DNA of 64,000 nt from Nostoc piscinale CENA21 (GCF_001298445.1 NZ_CP012036.1:4087860-4151859); one strand, 5' to 3'. Shown: positions 44,413-54,441, counted from the stretch's first letter. Notes: generated from the letters alone by a model not told the origin. Made by a program: numbers and translations.

Positions 44413-45843
44413 TTAATTTGATGAGTAAGCTGGTAGGGTAATTGTAAATATACTGCCTTCACCTAAACGCGATCGCACTGTTACATGACCATTCATACCT
44501 TCGACTAGGGTTTTGACAATTGATAGTCCTAAACCACAGCCACCGGTGGAACTGCTGCGGGCTTCATCGATGCGGTAAAATCGCTCAAAAATCCGTGACT
44601 GATGTTGTAAAGGAATACCATAGCCTTGGTCGCAAACTTCGACAATGGCTTGGTCGGCTTGTTGATAAAATTTGACAGTTACAGGGGTTTCTGGCGCAGA
44701 ATACTTAAAGGCGTTATCAACTAAATTAATTAAAACTTGTTTGAGGCGGTTGTAGTCTGCTTTCGCTGCAATTGCTGGGTTAGTAGATTCAATTGTAATC
44801 TGGCGATCGCTATAAGTTTTCGCCATCACCACAACTTCGGTAATTAAGTCATTTAATGAGCAATTTTCGAGGCGAAATAGCAAATTACCACTATCCGCCC
44901 TGGCTAAATCAAGTAAATCTTGTAATAATCGAATGGTGCGTTCGGCTTCGGCGGCGGCGGTGGCTAAAGCTTCTCGTTGCACTTCAGTTAAATTATGCTG
45001 TCGTCGCAAAACACTTTGCAAATAACCATGTACGATGGTTAGGGGTGTGCGTAATTCGTGAGATACATTACTGACAAATTGTCGCTCTTGCTCCCAAGAT
45101 TGGAACAGCCGCGATAACATCATGTTGTAAGTTTGAGTTAATTCTCGAACTTCGCTGGGTGCATTGTCTAAATACAGTTGTGCTTGTCCTAAGTCTGCGA
45201 GGGAAATGACTTCTGTCATTTGACTTAACTGACGGAGGGGTTGCAGAGAACGTTTAATATAAAATGCGATCGCTACAGAAATAATTGTAATAGTGACAAT
45301 ACTGCCAATTCCCAAACTCTGCACAATCACTAAAAACATACTTTGTTCTTGGGTGACATCCTGCACAACAAATAATGCTCCCACAGTCTGACCTTGTAAT
45401 CTTAAAGAATTACCACACATCACAAAGTAGCTTTTCCCCATTTCTTGGGTTATGGGTTTCATGGATGTATAAGTTAAATCCATTAATTCAGCTACTTTTT
45501 TTGACGGTAACTTATTTAAGTTATCTGATTGAGCTATTATCTGATTTTTAGGATTTTTTACCCATAAATATGTATTTGTAGTACTTAAATTATTAATTGC
45601 CCTTTGCAGCCCATTTTCTTCAGGTAAAATTTCTGTATAAAGCTCTACATAATAAGGCAAATGTTGGGTAATTTGTTGAATATTATTTTTATAACTATTA
45701 ATTAAAAATTGCTGCATTTTCCAGCTTGTCCAGATAGCTAGGCTACCTAATCCTAAAGCCGAAACCGCAGCAATACCAATTGTCAGTCGAACACGTAATG
45801 AAAAAGGATCAATGACCCGAAATATTTTCTGAATTTGGTTCAC
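44413..45843 (-). CDS. Membrane sensor histidine kinase (HAMP, HisKA, HATPase)
   Basis: 476 residues from the GTG at 45843, which overlaps the stop of the upstream gene by four bases (GTGA), so I prefer it to the TTG 30 bp upstream. TM1 is at about 20-42, a periplasmic sensor loop follows, and TM2 is at about 170-197. After these come HAMP, a HisKA domain with an intact H-box F-V-S-N-V-S-H-E-L-R-T-P-L, and HATPase_c with N-L-V-D-N-A-F-K-Y-S, D-Q-G-Y-G-I and G-G-C-G-L-G-L-S-I-V. It should autophosphorylate and signal to a regulator not in this window. It is an operon partner of the DUF4079 membrane protein. Confidence 0.93.
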   Translation of the reverse strand: MNQIQKIFRVIDPFSLRVRLTIGIAAVSALGLGSLAIWTSWKMQQFLINSYKNNIQQITQHLPYYVELYTEILPEENGLQRAINNLSTTNTYLWVKNPKNQIIAQSDNLNKLPSKKVAELMDLTYTSMKPITQEMGKSYFVMCGNSLRLQGQTVGALFVVQDVTQEQSMFLVIVQSLGIGSIVTITIISVAIAFYIKRSLQPLRQLSQMTEVISLADLGQAQLYLDNAPSEVRELTQTYNMMLSRLFQSWEQERQFVSNVSHELRTPLTIVHGYLQSVLRRQHNLTEVQREALATAAAEAERTIRLLQDLLDLARADSGNLLFRLENCSLNDLITEVVVMAKTYSDRQITIESTNPAIAAKADYNRLKQVLINLVDNAFKYSAPETPVTVKFYQQADQAIVEVCDQGYGIPLQHQSRIFERFYRIDEARSSSTGGCGLGLSIVKTLVEGMNGHVTVRSRLGEGSIFTITLPAYSSN

Positions 45844-46553
45844 TTCGGTGCTTGAGGGTTGGGTGTTGGACAAGTTTTATTTACATAATCGCACTGATAA
45901 ATATAAGGTTCCTGCCAATTCAAGGGAATTTCTAATAAGTCTCTTGTACCTGTTAATCCTTGTCCAATAAACAGTAAAAGAGCAACACAGTTTAAAATTG
46001 TATGAATTACCCGCCAGCGATGAGACTTATAAATATCTTGCACAATTGCTAAGGAAAAAACCATCAGTAGAGATGCGGTAATGCCAATATAGTAGTGTGA
46101 CCAATACCATTCATTAGTCCGTCGATAGACTCCATCTTGACAGCCTAGAACTACTAAACCAATACCAGTTAAGGTCGCAAAAATAGCTCGCCATGATTTA
46201 TTTTTAGCTTGATAAAGTAGTACTAAAGAAGCAATAGTCGCCACAAACATTAATATGATAAAAATTACTTGGAAATTAGCAGTATTCCACAATTGCTTTT
46301 TGATAATATTTTTACCAATGGGATAGGCTAAACCGACTAATGTTAAGCCAACAACAGCACTGGTTAACCAATCACCTAATTGTTTATGCTCTTTACCAAC
46401 CACTGGCGGAATTTTACTCTTACCTTCGGTTGAATTTTGTAAACGCCGTTGACGAGTTTGCCAAGCAAAATTAGCAACATTCCCAATTAACGGAAAGACA
46501 AAAATAACTGCGATCGCTGGATGTACAAGTCCAAGAAAATCTGCTGTTTCCAT
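45840..46553 (-). CDS. DUF4079 membrane protein
   Basis: A 237-residue polytopic membrane protein. TM helices are at about 8-28, 63-82, 94-114, 123-142, 151-171, and 182-202. Pairs of His (L-V-H-P-A and W-S-H-Y-Y-I-G) could ligate haem, as in b561-like four-helix bundles (inference). It is translationally coupled by a GTGA overlap to the sensor kinase, which suggests that it modulates or feeds the kinase's sensing. Start ATG at 46553. Confidence 0.8.
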   Translation of the reverse strand: METADFLGLVHPAIAVIFVFPLIGNVANFAWQTRQRRLQNSTEGKSKIPPVVGKEHKQLGDWLTSAVVGLTLVGLAYPIGKNIIKKQLWNTANFQVIFIILMFVATIASLVLLYQAKNKSWRAIFATLTGIGLVVLGCQDGVYRRTNEWYWSHYYIGITASLLMVFSLAIVQDIYKSHRWRVIHTILNCVALLLFIGQGLTGTRDLLEIPLNWQEPYIYQCDYVNKTCPTPNPQAPK

Positions 46554-46704
46554 AAATCTTTTGTATTATAATTATTGTGAATTTGCAATGTGTTTAGTAT
46601 TGAAAATTATCAATTTTTTTCAAAGATACTAAATATTCCTCAACATTCCAATTTTAAATCTTAAAAACTCAACCCATACAGTTAGTTATGGGTTGAGACA
46701 GTGT

Positions 46705-47172
46705 TTAACCACCAAGACTGGCATAACCAAAAGTAGCATTAAATTTCCGACACCAAACCGCTACTGATCTATATCCAGACAAGTTAAGATTTCCCGGTAA
46801 AGCATAGCTTTGACTACCACTAAATCTTCTCAGGCGACCAACTAAAACGTAATCTTTGGCTCTTAAGCCATAGATTTTGGGCGCAGCAGAACGATGTAAA
46901 ATCACGAACACATCAGGGCCACTACTGGTTTTAAAATTCTGACTAAATTGTAAATATCTGGTTCTGTTTCTGCTAACAATGCTAACTGTTCCGCGAGTTG
47001 CGTGTTCGCCGTTGCGAAAGTTAGCAGACTGACCTACAGCCGCAGCTAATTGATTAATTGAAGTTTGAGCAACAGGTGTAGAAGTTGATGTCTGATATGC
47101 AGTTACTTCTTGAATAGAAGCAAGACTAACAGTTGCAATCATTCCTAGGATAGCTAAACTATTGAACTTCAT
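46705..47172 (-). CDS. Secreted DM13-domain protein
   Basis: 155 residues. An N-terminal signal peptide (about 1-25, ending near V-T-A-Y) is followed by a DM13 domain: F-x-N-G-E-H-A-T-R-G-T-V-S-I, Y-L-Q-F-S-Q-N-F-K-T-S-S-G-P-D-V-F-V-I-L-H, and a C-terminal Y-R-S-V-A-V-W-C-R-K-F-N-A-T-F-G-Y-A. The single Cys in V-W-C is the conserved DM13 cysteine, suggested to take part in redox. It acts outside the cytoplasm. The role is unknown in cyanobacteria. Single gene. Confidence 0.85.
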   Translation of the reverse strand: MKFNSLAILGMIATVSLASIQEVTAYQTSTSTPVAQTSINQLAAAVGQSANFRNGEHATRGTVSIVSRNRTRYLQFSQNFKTSSGPDVFVILHRSAAPKIYGLRAKDYVLVGRLRRFSGSQSYALPGNLNLSGYRSVAVWCRKFNATFGYASLGG

Positions 47173-47503
47173 AGTGTTTACATCCTCAATTACTGCTATA
47201 TGAGAAAAATTTATAGCTGTCTTTGATGATGAATATTAAATTACGCTGAGAATTAGCTAAAAATTTAGTTCAGCCATTTTTAGCAGAATTTAATTCTAGT
47301 TAATTTCTCACTTAATTCTTAGCAAAAGAAATAATAACCTGATACTCTTCTAGTATGATAAGCAAAGTCTATACACTGCAAAATTTAGTGATAATAGTTA
47401 AATGTTTTGTTGTTGACTTAAGCAAACCTCTAACTCGGCAACTGTGGCAAAATCTAACAATGCTTCCCCTAGTAATTTTAACAGTTATAAAGCAATTCTA
47501 AAT
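47173..47503. other. AT-rich spacer, no gene seen
   Basis: 331 bp between the DM13 gene and the end of the ClC gene, both on the minus strand. The DM13 promoter should lie in the first 150 bp. I see no hairpin terminator or repeat. Confidence 0.4.
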
Positions 47504-50152
47504 TTAAGTATTAATTGCACCGCGTACTAAAATGACTGTACTCTCTACACTAGAGGCGATCGCTTCCGGAATATTACCTTGAATTGCCTGTTGTAGTAAG
47601 CCTTCGCGGGTAGCACCCAAAACTACAACATCAAATCCTTCTTGTTCGACTAAGTGAATTACACCTTCAGCCACGGAATCAGCCTGTACTGGTGTAGCGA
47701 CAAATGCAGTGCTAGATAAGTGACGATGACGCATCAGTTGATGAATGGCTTTGTCTAAAATTTGGATATCTGGTTTTAATTCCGATCGCTTGAATACTTG
47801 TGTTAAGTGAATTTCTGGGTCATTTCCTAATGTTACCAATGCCGGGATTAATTTCAGCGCAAATTTAGAATTAGGGCCACCAGCCATTGGAATTAACCAA
47901 CGATTGAATTGGAGAGTAGGAGAAATTGTTGACAATTGACTATTGATAGTTGACTGTTGATAATTACCCAGTTTTACTAGTACTACATCACAGGTTGCTT
48001 GACGAATTATGGTGTCAACAATGTCGCCAAAAATTCGCCCTGGGGTGGATGTGCTACCTTTCCAACCCATTAAAATCAAGTCTATGTGACGTTCGTGGAT
48101 AGTTTCTAAAATGGCTTGAGAAGCATCATGGGCAACACGAATTTGTGTATGTAAGGGAATGTGCCATTTTTTCGCTAAAACTTCAGCTTGTCGCAGTAAA
48201 CGCCGACTTTTGGCAGTTCTGACTGGTGTTTCGGCTGGAGAACTGTGGCGTGATACTAACATTATTTGGACGCACTCTATTTCATAATGGCGCTCACGAG
48301 CAATAGCGGTGGCCATTTTTAACAGAATAGGTAGAGTATCAGGATTAGCAATTGGGACTAATAATCTGCCTCTACCAATACTGGGCGATCGCGTCTGGTA
48401 AACTACATAAGATGGATCTGCTTGTGGTGCTGGGGTAATGTTTTTACCATTGAGATGGTCAGCTTCAGCACGAATAATATCGGCGCGGGTAATAATTCCA
48501 AGTAATTTTCGTTTATCTACTACAGGTAAACGACTGATTTGATAGCGGTCAAGTAAATACAATACATTACTCAAGTTATGTATTGGCGTGACCGTTATCG
48601 GTGCAGTAGTCATGATTTCTTTTAATAAGGTATTGTTTGGCAAATTGCGATTAGCTAATTTTGTTAAATCTGATTGGGTAACAATCCCGACTAATTTGCT
48701 ATTTTTGACTACGGGAAAACCCCGGTGATGAGAACTGGAGAATGCTTGTTTTGTTTCTTCTAAAGTCATGTCTGCATCCAAAGTTTCCACTTGCTTTTGC
48801 ATAACATCTTTAGCTGTTAATGTGGTTAAAATAGCTTCTGTGGGGGCGACTTTGCTGAGATTAATACCTTTTAATTGCAACAGTCGATCATAGAGTGAAC
48901 CTGGCATGACTTTATCTGCAACTAAGTATGCGACTACAGCCACAATCATTAAAGGTAAAACCAAGTTAAAGTCTGTAGTCATTTCAAAGACAATCACAAT
49001 TGCGGTGATGGGAACCTTAGAAACGGCGCTAAAAAATCCCCCCATTCCCGCCAAAGCATAAGTAGGTAGCGAACCTACTCCCAGTAAATGACCTTCCCAA
49101 ACACCAACAACATGCCCTAAGCAAGAACCTAAAATTAAACTGGGTGCAAATAATCCTCCCGGCGCACCAGAACCAAAGGCAATTAAGGTGAGGATAAACT
49201 GAGCAATAAATGCGATCGCCGCAACAGAACCACTAGAACCGCTAGTAATTATATATTCCCGTAAGCCAGTGTTATTGCGAAAATATTCGGGCAACATAGC
49301 GACGATAATTCCCGAAATAAATCCCGCCAAGGCAACTTTGAGCGGCAAACTAACATGTAATCTCTGATAAGATTTGATACTAAAAATTAAACCGTAATTA
49401 AATAACGCCCCTAATAAGCCAGCGACAATACCTAAGATTAAAAAAAATGGAATTTCTGGTAGAGAAAACTGACTTGAAGATTGGAGCATTTGCAGATTTA
49501 AGTGTAAACTGCGACCACCCAATAATCGTGAGACAACACCGCCAATAAATGAAGCGATAATGGCGGTTCCTAAAGTTATGCCAGATAAATCTTGCAGTAA
49601 TTCTTCAATAATAAATATGACACCTGCTAAGGGAGCATTAAAAGCTGCTGCTAAACCTGCACCTGCACCCGCAGCTATCATCTGTCGCCGATGATCTGGG
49701 GAAGTGGGAACAAAGCGACTCATTCCTGCGGCTAAACTTGCACCAACTTGCACTGTGGGGCCTTGTCTGCCTAAAGTTACCCCCGAACCAATGACAATCA
49801 TGGCACTGAGTAACTTTACAGCCGCTACCCGCCAAGATAATTTTATGGGTACATTAGCTAAGTTAGCCTTGACTTGGGGAATGCCACTACCAGAAGCTTC
49901 TGGCGCTAACCGTTGCACTAACCAGCCAGCCAGGTAGCCAAACACTAAACCTACTGCTGGTAATGCTATCCATGCAGGGAGAATATGGGAAGTATGTACG
50001 CGCCATGCTCCCAACCATCCAGAACTGAATTTTAAGAATACCGCAGATAAAGCCGCTACAATCCCAATGATAGAAGCTTCCGCGATCGCTAAACCTTTTC
50101 TTGGCTGCCACCAACGACGCAAACGCTGACTCAGAGCAGGAAGCAACATCAT
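47504..50152 (-). CDS. ClC-type chloride channel with CBS pair and USP domains, Gln at the gating-Glu site
   Basis: 882 residues. The ClC membrane domain (about 15-420) contains G-S-G-I-P-Q-V-K, G-R-Q-G-P-T-V-Q and I-I-E-E-L. Two CBS domains follow (about 447-560), then two universal-stress-protein-like modules (about 590-725 and 740-880). In the selectivity filter, the G-R-E-G-P motif of exchangers reads G-R-Q-G-P: Gln130 (codon at 49763-49765) replaces the external gating Glu. The internal proton-path Glu of I-E-E is kept. In E. coli ClC, changing this Glu uncouples chloride from proton movement, so an uncoupled channel is possible. The CBS and USP parts suggest adenine-nucleotide control. 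Confidence 0.9.
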   Translation of the reverse strand: MMLLPALSQRLRRWWQPRKGLAIAEASIIGIVAALSAVFLKFSSGWLGAWRVHTSHILPAWIALPAVGLVFGYLAGWLVQRLAPEASGSGIPQVKANLANVPIKLSWRVAAVKLLSAMIVIGSGVTLGRQGPTVQVGASLAAGMSRFVPTSPDHRRQMIAAGAGAGLAAAFNAPLAGVIFIIEELLQDLSGITLGTAIIASFIGGVVSRLLGGRSLHLNLQMLQSSSQFSLPEIPFFLILGIVAGLLGALFNYGLIFSIKSYQRLHVSLPLKVALAGFISGIIVAMLPEYFRNNTGLREYIITSGSSGSVAAIAFIAQFILTLIAFGSGAPGGLFAPSLILGSCLGHVVGVWEGHLLGVGSLPTYALAGMGGFFSAVSKVPITAIVIVFEMTTDFNLVLPLMIVAVVAYLVADKVMPGSLYDRLLQLKGINLSKVAPTEAILTTLTAKDVMQKQVETLDADMTLEETKQAFSSSHHRGFPVVKNSKLVGIVTQSDLTKLANRNLPNNTLLKEIMTTAPITVTPIHNLSNVLYLLDRYQISRLPVVDKRKLLGIITRADIIRAEADHLNGKNITPAPQADPSYVVYQTRSPSIGRGRLLVPIANPDTLPILLKMATAIARERHYEIECVQIMLVSRHSSPAETPVRTAKSRRLLRQAEVLAKKWHIPLHTQIRVAHDASQAILETIHERHIDLILMGWKGSTSTPGRIFGDIVDTIIRQATCDVVLVKLGNYQQSTINSQLSTISPTLQFNRWLIPMAGGPNSKFALKLIPALVTLGNDPEIHLTQVFKRSELKPDIQILDKAIHQLMRHRHLSSTAFVATPVQADSVAEGVIHLVEQEGFDVVVLGATREGLLQQAIQGNIPEAIASSVESTVILVRGAINT

Positions 50153-50250
50153 ATAAATTTAATAATTTATTTATGATTTCTATTCATAGTTATAACTTGA
50201 AAAGAGGATCTAATAAATTTAACCGCAGATGAACGCAGATAGAATTTCTT

Positions 50251-53130
50251 TTAACTGACTAAATTATCCAGCAATTCTTGTAATTCATCTCTCCAATTGC
50301 GAACAAACTCATCACCGGGAGCTATGGCGAAAGAGCGATTAAAGGCGGCTAATGCTGCTTGTAAATGGTTGACTGCTTCTGGTTGTTGGGATAACTGTAA
50401 AAGTAATTTACCCCAACTTTGTAACGTTGTACCCTTGTTGTTGAGAGCATAGGTGAAGTCAGGAGCAAGGTTTAGGGCTTGGTTGTAGAACTTGAGCGCA
50501 TTTTGATAAGACTGTATAGCTTGGTTATGGTGTTCAAGTTGTGTTTGCAAATCCCCTAATCTTTGTAACGCTTCTCCTTTGTTGTTGAGAATTTGGATGT
50601 AGTTAGGAGCAAGATTGAGGGCTTGGTTGTAGGCAACGATCGCATCGGTGTAAGATTGGATGGCTTGGGGATGCTGGGCTAGTTGGGTTTGCAAATCTCC
50701 TAACTTTTTTAACGCATTTCCTTTGTTGTTGAAAGCATAGATGTAGTCAGGAGCGAGGCGGAGGGCTTGGTCGTAGGCAGCGATCGCATTGGTGTAAGAT
50801 TGGATGGCTTGGGGATGCTGGGCTAGTTGGATTTGTAAATTTCCTAATCTTTGTAACGCTATCCCTTTGTTATTGAGAGCGTAGTTGTTGTCAGGAGCGA
50901 GGCGGAGGGCTTGGTCGTAGGCAGCGATCGCATCGGTGTAAGATTGGATGGCTTGAGGATGCTGGGCTAGTTGGGTTTGCAATTCCCCTAAATTTGCTAA
51001 CGCATTTCCTTTGTTGTTGAGAGCATTAATGTAGTCAGGAGCGAGGCGGAGGGCTTGGTCGTAGGCAGCGATCGCATCGGTGTAAGATTGGATGGCTTGA
51101 GGATGCTGGGCTAGTTGGGTTTGCAAATTTCCTAACTTTGCTAACGCATTTCCTTTGTTGTTGAGAGCATCAATGTAGTCAGGAGCAAGAGTGAGGGCTT
51201 GGTTGTAGGCTGTGATTGCATCGGTATAAGATTGGATGGCTTGAGGATGCTGGGCTAGTTGGGTTTGCAATTCCCCTAAATTTTGTAACGCTACCCCTCT
51301 GTTGTTGAGGGTGGCGGTATCATCGGGGGTGATGCTTAATTCTTGGTTGTATGCAGCCACAGCTTCTAAATATTCTGTTTGTGCTGCTGAATATTTCGCT
51401 AATTGAGCATAGTAATTACCTTCAAACTGGGATATTCTACCCAGTTGAAAATCGCTGTTAATTATTAACTCACTCCTGACTTCCAACAGTGAGCGACATT
51501 GTTGATGACGACTCAGGCGCAATGCTTCCTCAAACACTTCTACCCACTCATTTATACCCCGTCGCCAATCTAAACGGTTAGCATGATATATTGCTTCTGC
51601 GACTTGTCCTTGTTGGCGGTAGTGTTGTTCTAAAACAACATGAGCCTGTTGAGTAATTTCGTTATTGGTTTCATAGTTTAACCGCCGCAGTAAGTCGTGG
51701 ATGCGATACCAGTCTTCTCCTAGCTGTTCCACATCCCAAACAAAGGAAAATTCTGTGAGGATGTCGAAGGCTGGTTTGCTAGATGTGAAATGTAATTCTG
51801 TACCCAGCAGGCGGTAAATTTCAAAGTTAAATGAGCGACAAGCACTTAAAGCGTGAACCGCATAACTAATTTCTCTATCTGCATATTTCAGCAGTCGGTT
51901 AATCAAAATTTTGGCTTTATCTACCGTCTCGGCTGTCTTGGGAAAATCTGCTGCGGTGAGGGTAACTCGTTGTGCTTGGGCTTGTAAAATCACATCCGCA
52001 GACAAACCCAATAGTAACGGGTGTACTTGATTTTCTCTCACACTAGAGTAGGCGATCGCACTTTGTCGTAATTCTTCATTCCTAATGTCAGCACGCTGTA
52101 AATACACATCTGCATCAGTCGGGGAAAGATGACTGACTAACTGAGTATCTATATATTGTTGCGGAATCGGAAAATTATCAGCTTCCTCCCAACGCGGTGC
52201 TTCTCTCCCAGCGATGACGGCGACTATCCCCCTTGATAATTCCAACTCGGCTAAAAAATACCGCAGCCATTCATCTCGCTGAAAATATAGTATGCCTGTT
52301 TGTTGCCGTTGACTTCCCCAAAAAGCTTCATGAGTATCGAAAAACAAGACAATTCTTGGCGGTGCTTTCTTTTGCAACATCGCCACATTCAAATCTTGCG
52401 CCAGATAGCGGGGGAGTTCGTTGATTAATTCCGTTTCCGCATCCATCCGCCGAATTTCCTGCACATCGGTTTCATTCAGCTTTCGTTGTTGTAAATATAG
52501 CTGAAAGTTCTCTCCCAAGTGCTTGTCAAAAATGCCAAAGACAGCTTTCCCAATAGTTCCCCAAGATGTGCCGCTAATAGCATTGCCGATTTCAATTAAT
52601 AAATCAACTTCCTCGCTGGGAAACCATTCTTGTAACTTCTCCGGCGTGAGGCGATTTTTTTGCTTGAGATACCACACACAGGCAAAATCATACAAGGGAA
52701 AGCGTAGCCGATAGTTTAATTCTGTCGCCGCCCGTGCCAGCGATCGCCTGAGCATCAACAAGCCATAAAATGGGTCTTGGGGTTGATCATCGCCATTCGG
52801 TGCTAGTCCAAAGTCTTGTAAAATTGCTGGTACTTGCTCAAACTCCCAACTATGGGCAAACTCAATATCTTCCGCCACTTCCGCCGCCGTTTTTGTCTTG
52901 AGTTTCTGCCAAATATCCGCACCGAACCGCTTACAACACTTGGTGCGTAAAAATTTCAGCAGTAAAGATTTGCCGTTACCACCATCACCATAAAAAGATA
53001 ATATAGTTTCTGCTGCTGGCTCCTCATTTATATAAGCCGCAAACACGCGAGTCAATTCATGACGGTCTGTAAATAACTGTAACGCCCGATTGCCATCTGT
53101 GAGCGATCGCTTTCTGAAATTAATACTCAT
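50251..53130 (-). CDS. STAND-type ATPase with TPR array
   Basis: A 959-residue soluble protein. Walker A is G-D-G-G-N-G-K-S at residues 48-55. Walker B is R-I-V-L-F-F-D-T-H-E-A-F-W (about 265-277). A sensor Arg appears in V-I-A-G-R-E-A-P-R. A winged-helix-like region follows (about 400-500). From about 570 there is a TPR array in which five units of 48 residues (144 bp) are almost identical, for example A-L-N-N-K-G-N-A-L-x-x-L-G and Q-T-Q-L-A-Q-H-P-Q-A-I-Q-S-Y-T. This is the layout of bacterial NLR/STAND switches: a ligand bound to the repeats would trigger ATP-dependent oligomerisation. No effector domain is fused, so output must go through a partner. Its start region is duplicated at 54349-54441. 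Confidence 0.88.
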   Translation of the reverse strand: MSINFRKRSLTDGNRALQLFTDRHELTRVFAAYINEEPAAETILSFYGDGGNGKSLLLKFLRTKCCKRFGADIWQKLKTKTAAEVAEDIEFAHSWEFEQVPAILQDFGLAPNGDDQPQDPFYGLLMLRRSLARAATELNYRLRFPLYDFACVWYLKQKNRLTPEKLQEWFPSEEVDLLIEIGNAISGTSWGTIGKAVFGIFDKHLGENFQLYLQQRKLNETDVQEIRRMDAETELINELPRYLAQDLNVAMLQKKAPPRIVLFFDTHEAFWGSQRQQTGILYFQRDEWLRYFLAELELSRGIVAVIAGREAPRWEEADNFPIPQQYIDTQLVSHLSPTDADVYLQRADIRNEELRQSAIAYSSVRENQVHPLLLGLSADVILQAQAQRVTLTAADFPKTAETVDKAKILINRLLKYADREISYAVHALSACRSFNFEIYRLLGTELHFTSSKPAFDILTEFSFVWDVEQLGEDWYRIHDLLRRLNYETNNEITQQAHVVLEQHYRQQGQVAEAIYHANRLDWRRGINEWVEVFEEALRLSRHQQCRSLLEVRSELIINSDFQLGRISQFEGNYYAQLAKYSAAQTEYLEAVAAYNQELSITPDDTATLNNRGVALQNLGELQTQLAQHPQAIQSYTDAITAYNQALTLAPDYIDALNNKGNALAKLGNLQTQLAQHPQAIQSYTDAIAAYDQALRLAPDYINALNNKGNALANLGELQTQLAQHPQAIQSYTDAIAAYDQALRLAPDNNYALNNKGIALQRLGNLQIQLAQHPQAIQSYTNAIAAYDQALRLAPDYIYAFNNKGNALKKLGDLQTQLAQHPQAIQSYTDAIVAYNQALNLAPNYIQILNNKGEALQRLGDLQTQLEHHNQAIQSYQNALKFYNQALNLAPDFTYALNNKGTTLQSWGKLLLQLSQQPEAVNHLQAALAAFNRSFAIAPGDEFVRNWRDELQELLDNLVS

Positions 53131-53279
53131 GCCAGCAGATATCAGAAAATACTTAATTTAGCTTAAATCCCGCTTCAAAATCAATTGCAAGTCTCATAGC
53201 GTTAGTTATCTAAAGATAACTTCAAGCGAAATCTATTTCAGTTCACTCCCTGGGACTTTCGCTATTAGTTGATATTCAT

Positions 53280-53500
53280 GAATGAGTCTTAAATACTCAC
53301 GCGAGAGTCTTTGATCTTCGTGAATGAGTCTTAAATACTCGCGCGAGAGTCTTTGATCTTCGTGAATGAGTCTTTGATCTTCGTGAATGAGTCTTTGATA
53401 CTCGCGCGAGAATCTTTGATCTTCGTGAATGAGTCTTTGATACTCGCGCGAGAATCTTTGATCTTTGTGAATGAGTCTTTGATACTCGCGCGAGAGTTTT
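53280..53500. repeat. Array of 21-bp modules of two alternating types
   Basis: About 10.5 modules of exactly 21 bp, of two main kinds: GAATGAGTCTTTGATACTCGC-like and GCGAGAGTCTTTGATCTTCGT-like, mostly alternating, starting at 53280, 53301, 53322 and so on. Both strands keep an open phase: the minus strand reads Q-R-L-I-H-E-D and Q-R-L-S-R-E-Y heptads, ending at a TAG near 53241, but without a start codon. There are no unique spacers, so it is not CRISPR. It lies 150 bp upstream of the STAND-TPR gene and is absent from the duplicated copy of this region. Confidence 0.75.
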
Positions 53501-53642
53501 AAATATAGGACTTATACCAAATCGATATGAAGAAGCATATAATTGCCTGCGAAGTGCAGACTTGGTTTGTGTAGCCCCAGACTTCAGTCTGAGGGTTTTA
53601 TTTTAATTGGTAATAGGTTGTGATAAAAATTGGAGTTAAACC

Positions 53643-54324
53643 GTGAGTGACCAAAATTCTTTGAGTTTAGGAGTATTGGGACGCTGGATGCTGTTAACAG
53701 TAATCGGTTTTATTGTTGGTGGCGTTGTTGGCACTGGTGTAGGATTTGTAGCTATTCCTGTAGTGGGTATGTTGTTAGCTTTCTTACCTTTACCGGGAGC
53801 GCAAGGTCAAGGGGCTATTGGTTATCTACTATATGGTAGTGCGATCGCTGCGGCAGTGGTGGCTGGTGTAATAATTGGTATATCTCAATGGTTTATTTTG
53901 CAGAGATGGTTTACCCGTAGGCTGTGGTGGATACTTGCCAGTGCTTTTGGCTGGGCTGGAATTGCTTTCACCATGTCTGTTTTGACCTATACCCATGTTG
54001 CCGGGCCAGTTGGTCAACCTGATGGGACATTTTTGCAAACAACACTTTGGGATAATAGAGGAGCGATCGCTAGTTCTATTACTGGCGTACTCATAGCGGC
54101 TTTAGTAATAGGAATTCTCCAATCTTTAGCACTCAGATTTACACTTCTACAAGCAGCATTGTGGACAGTTATGAATATTGTGGTGTTTTTAATCGCTGCG
54201 GTAATTATAATTTTGTGGGTACGGGGTGCAGGGGGAATTTTTGGTGTTCCAGTTTTTTTTTGCAGCCTATTCACCAGTTTATGCAGCCATTAGTGGCGTG
54301 ACACTTATGCGAATCCGGGATTGA
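53643..54324 (+). CDS. Glycine-rich polytopic membrane protein, copy 1 (frame-broken near 3' end)
   Basis: GTG start at 53643. A hydrophobic protein with about five TM helices: G-R-W-M-L-L-T-V-I-G-F-I-V-G-G near the N-terminus, a conserved I-S-Q-W-F-I-L-Q-R-W-F loop, and a D-N-R-G-A-I-A-S-S-I-T-G segment. Translation as sequenced ends at 54293. Deleting one T from the T9 at 54253-54261 restores F-F-A-A-Y-S-P-V-Y-A-A-I-S-G-V-T and a stop at 54324, matching the end of copy 2. The function is unknown. It is one of two tandem paralogues sharing an upstream region of over 100 bp. Confidence 0.75.
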
Positions 54325-54348
54325 ATCACAGTAAAATAATCATTATGA

Positions 54349-54441
54349 CTATCGCTTTCTAAAATTGATACTCATGCCAGCCGATATCAGAAAATACTTA
54401 ATTTAGCTCAAATCCCGCCTCAAAATCACTTGCAAGTCCCA
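54349..54441. repeat. Duplicated promoter and first codons of the STAND-TPR gene
   Basis: This stretch matches 53106-53193 at most positions. On the minus strand it contains an exact protein-level copy of the start of the STAND-TPR gene: ATG at about 54374, then M-S-I-N-F-R-K-R, then TAG. Similarity stops at the HIP1-like GCGATCGC of the original. So the breakpoint of a segmental duplication lies inside the first ten codons of that gene, leaving an orphan promoter with an eight-codon stub. Confidence 0.75.

Noticed and set aside
53280..53500. Possible CRISPR array
   Set aside because: Modules of 21 bp abut each other with no unique spacers, and there are no cas genes nearby.
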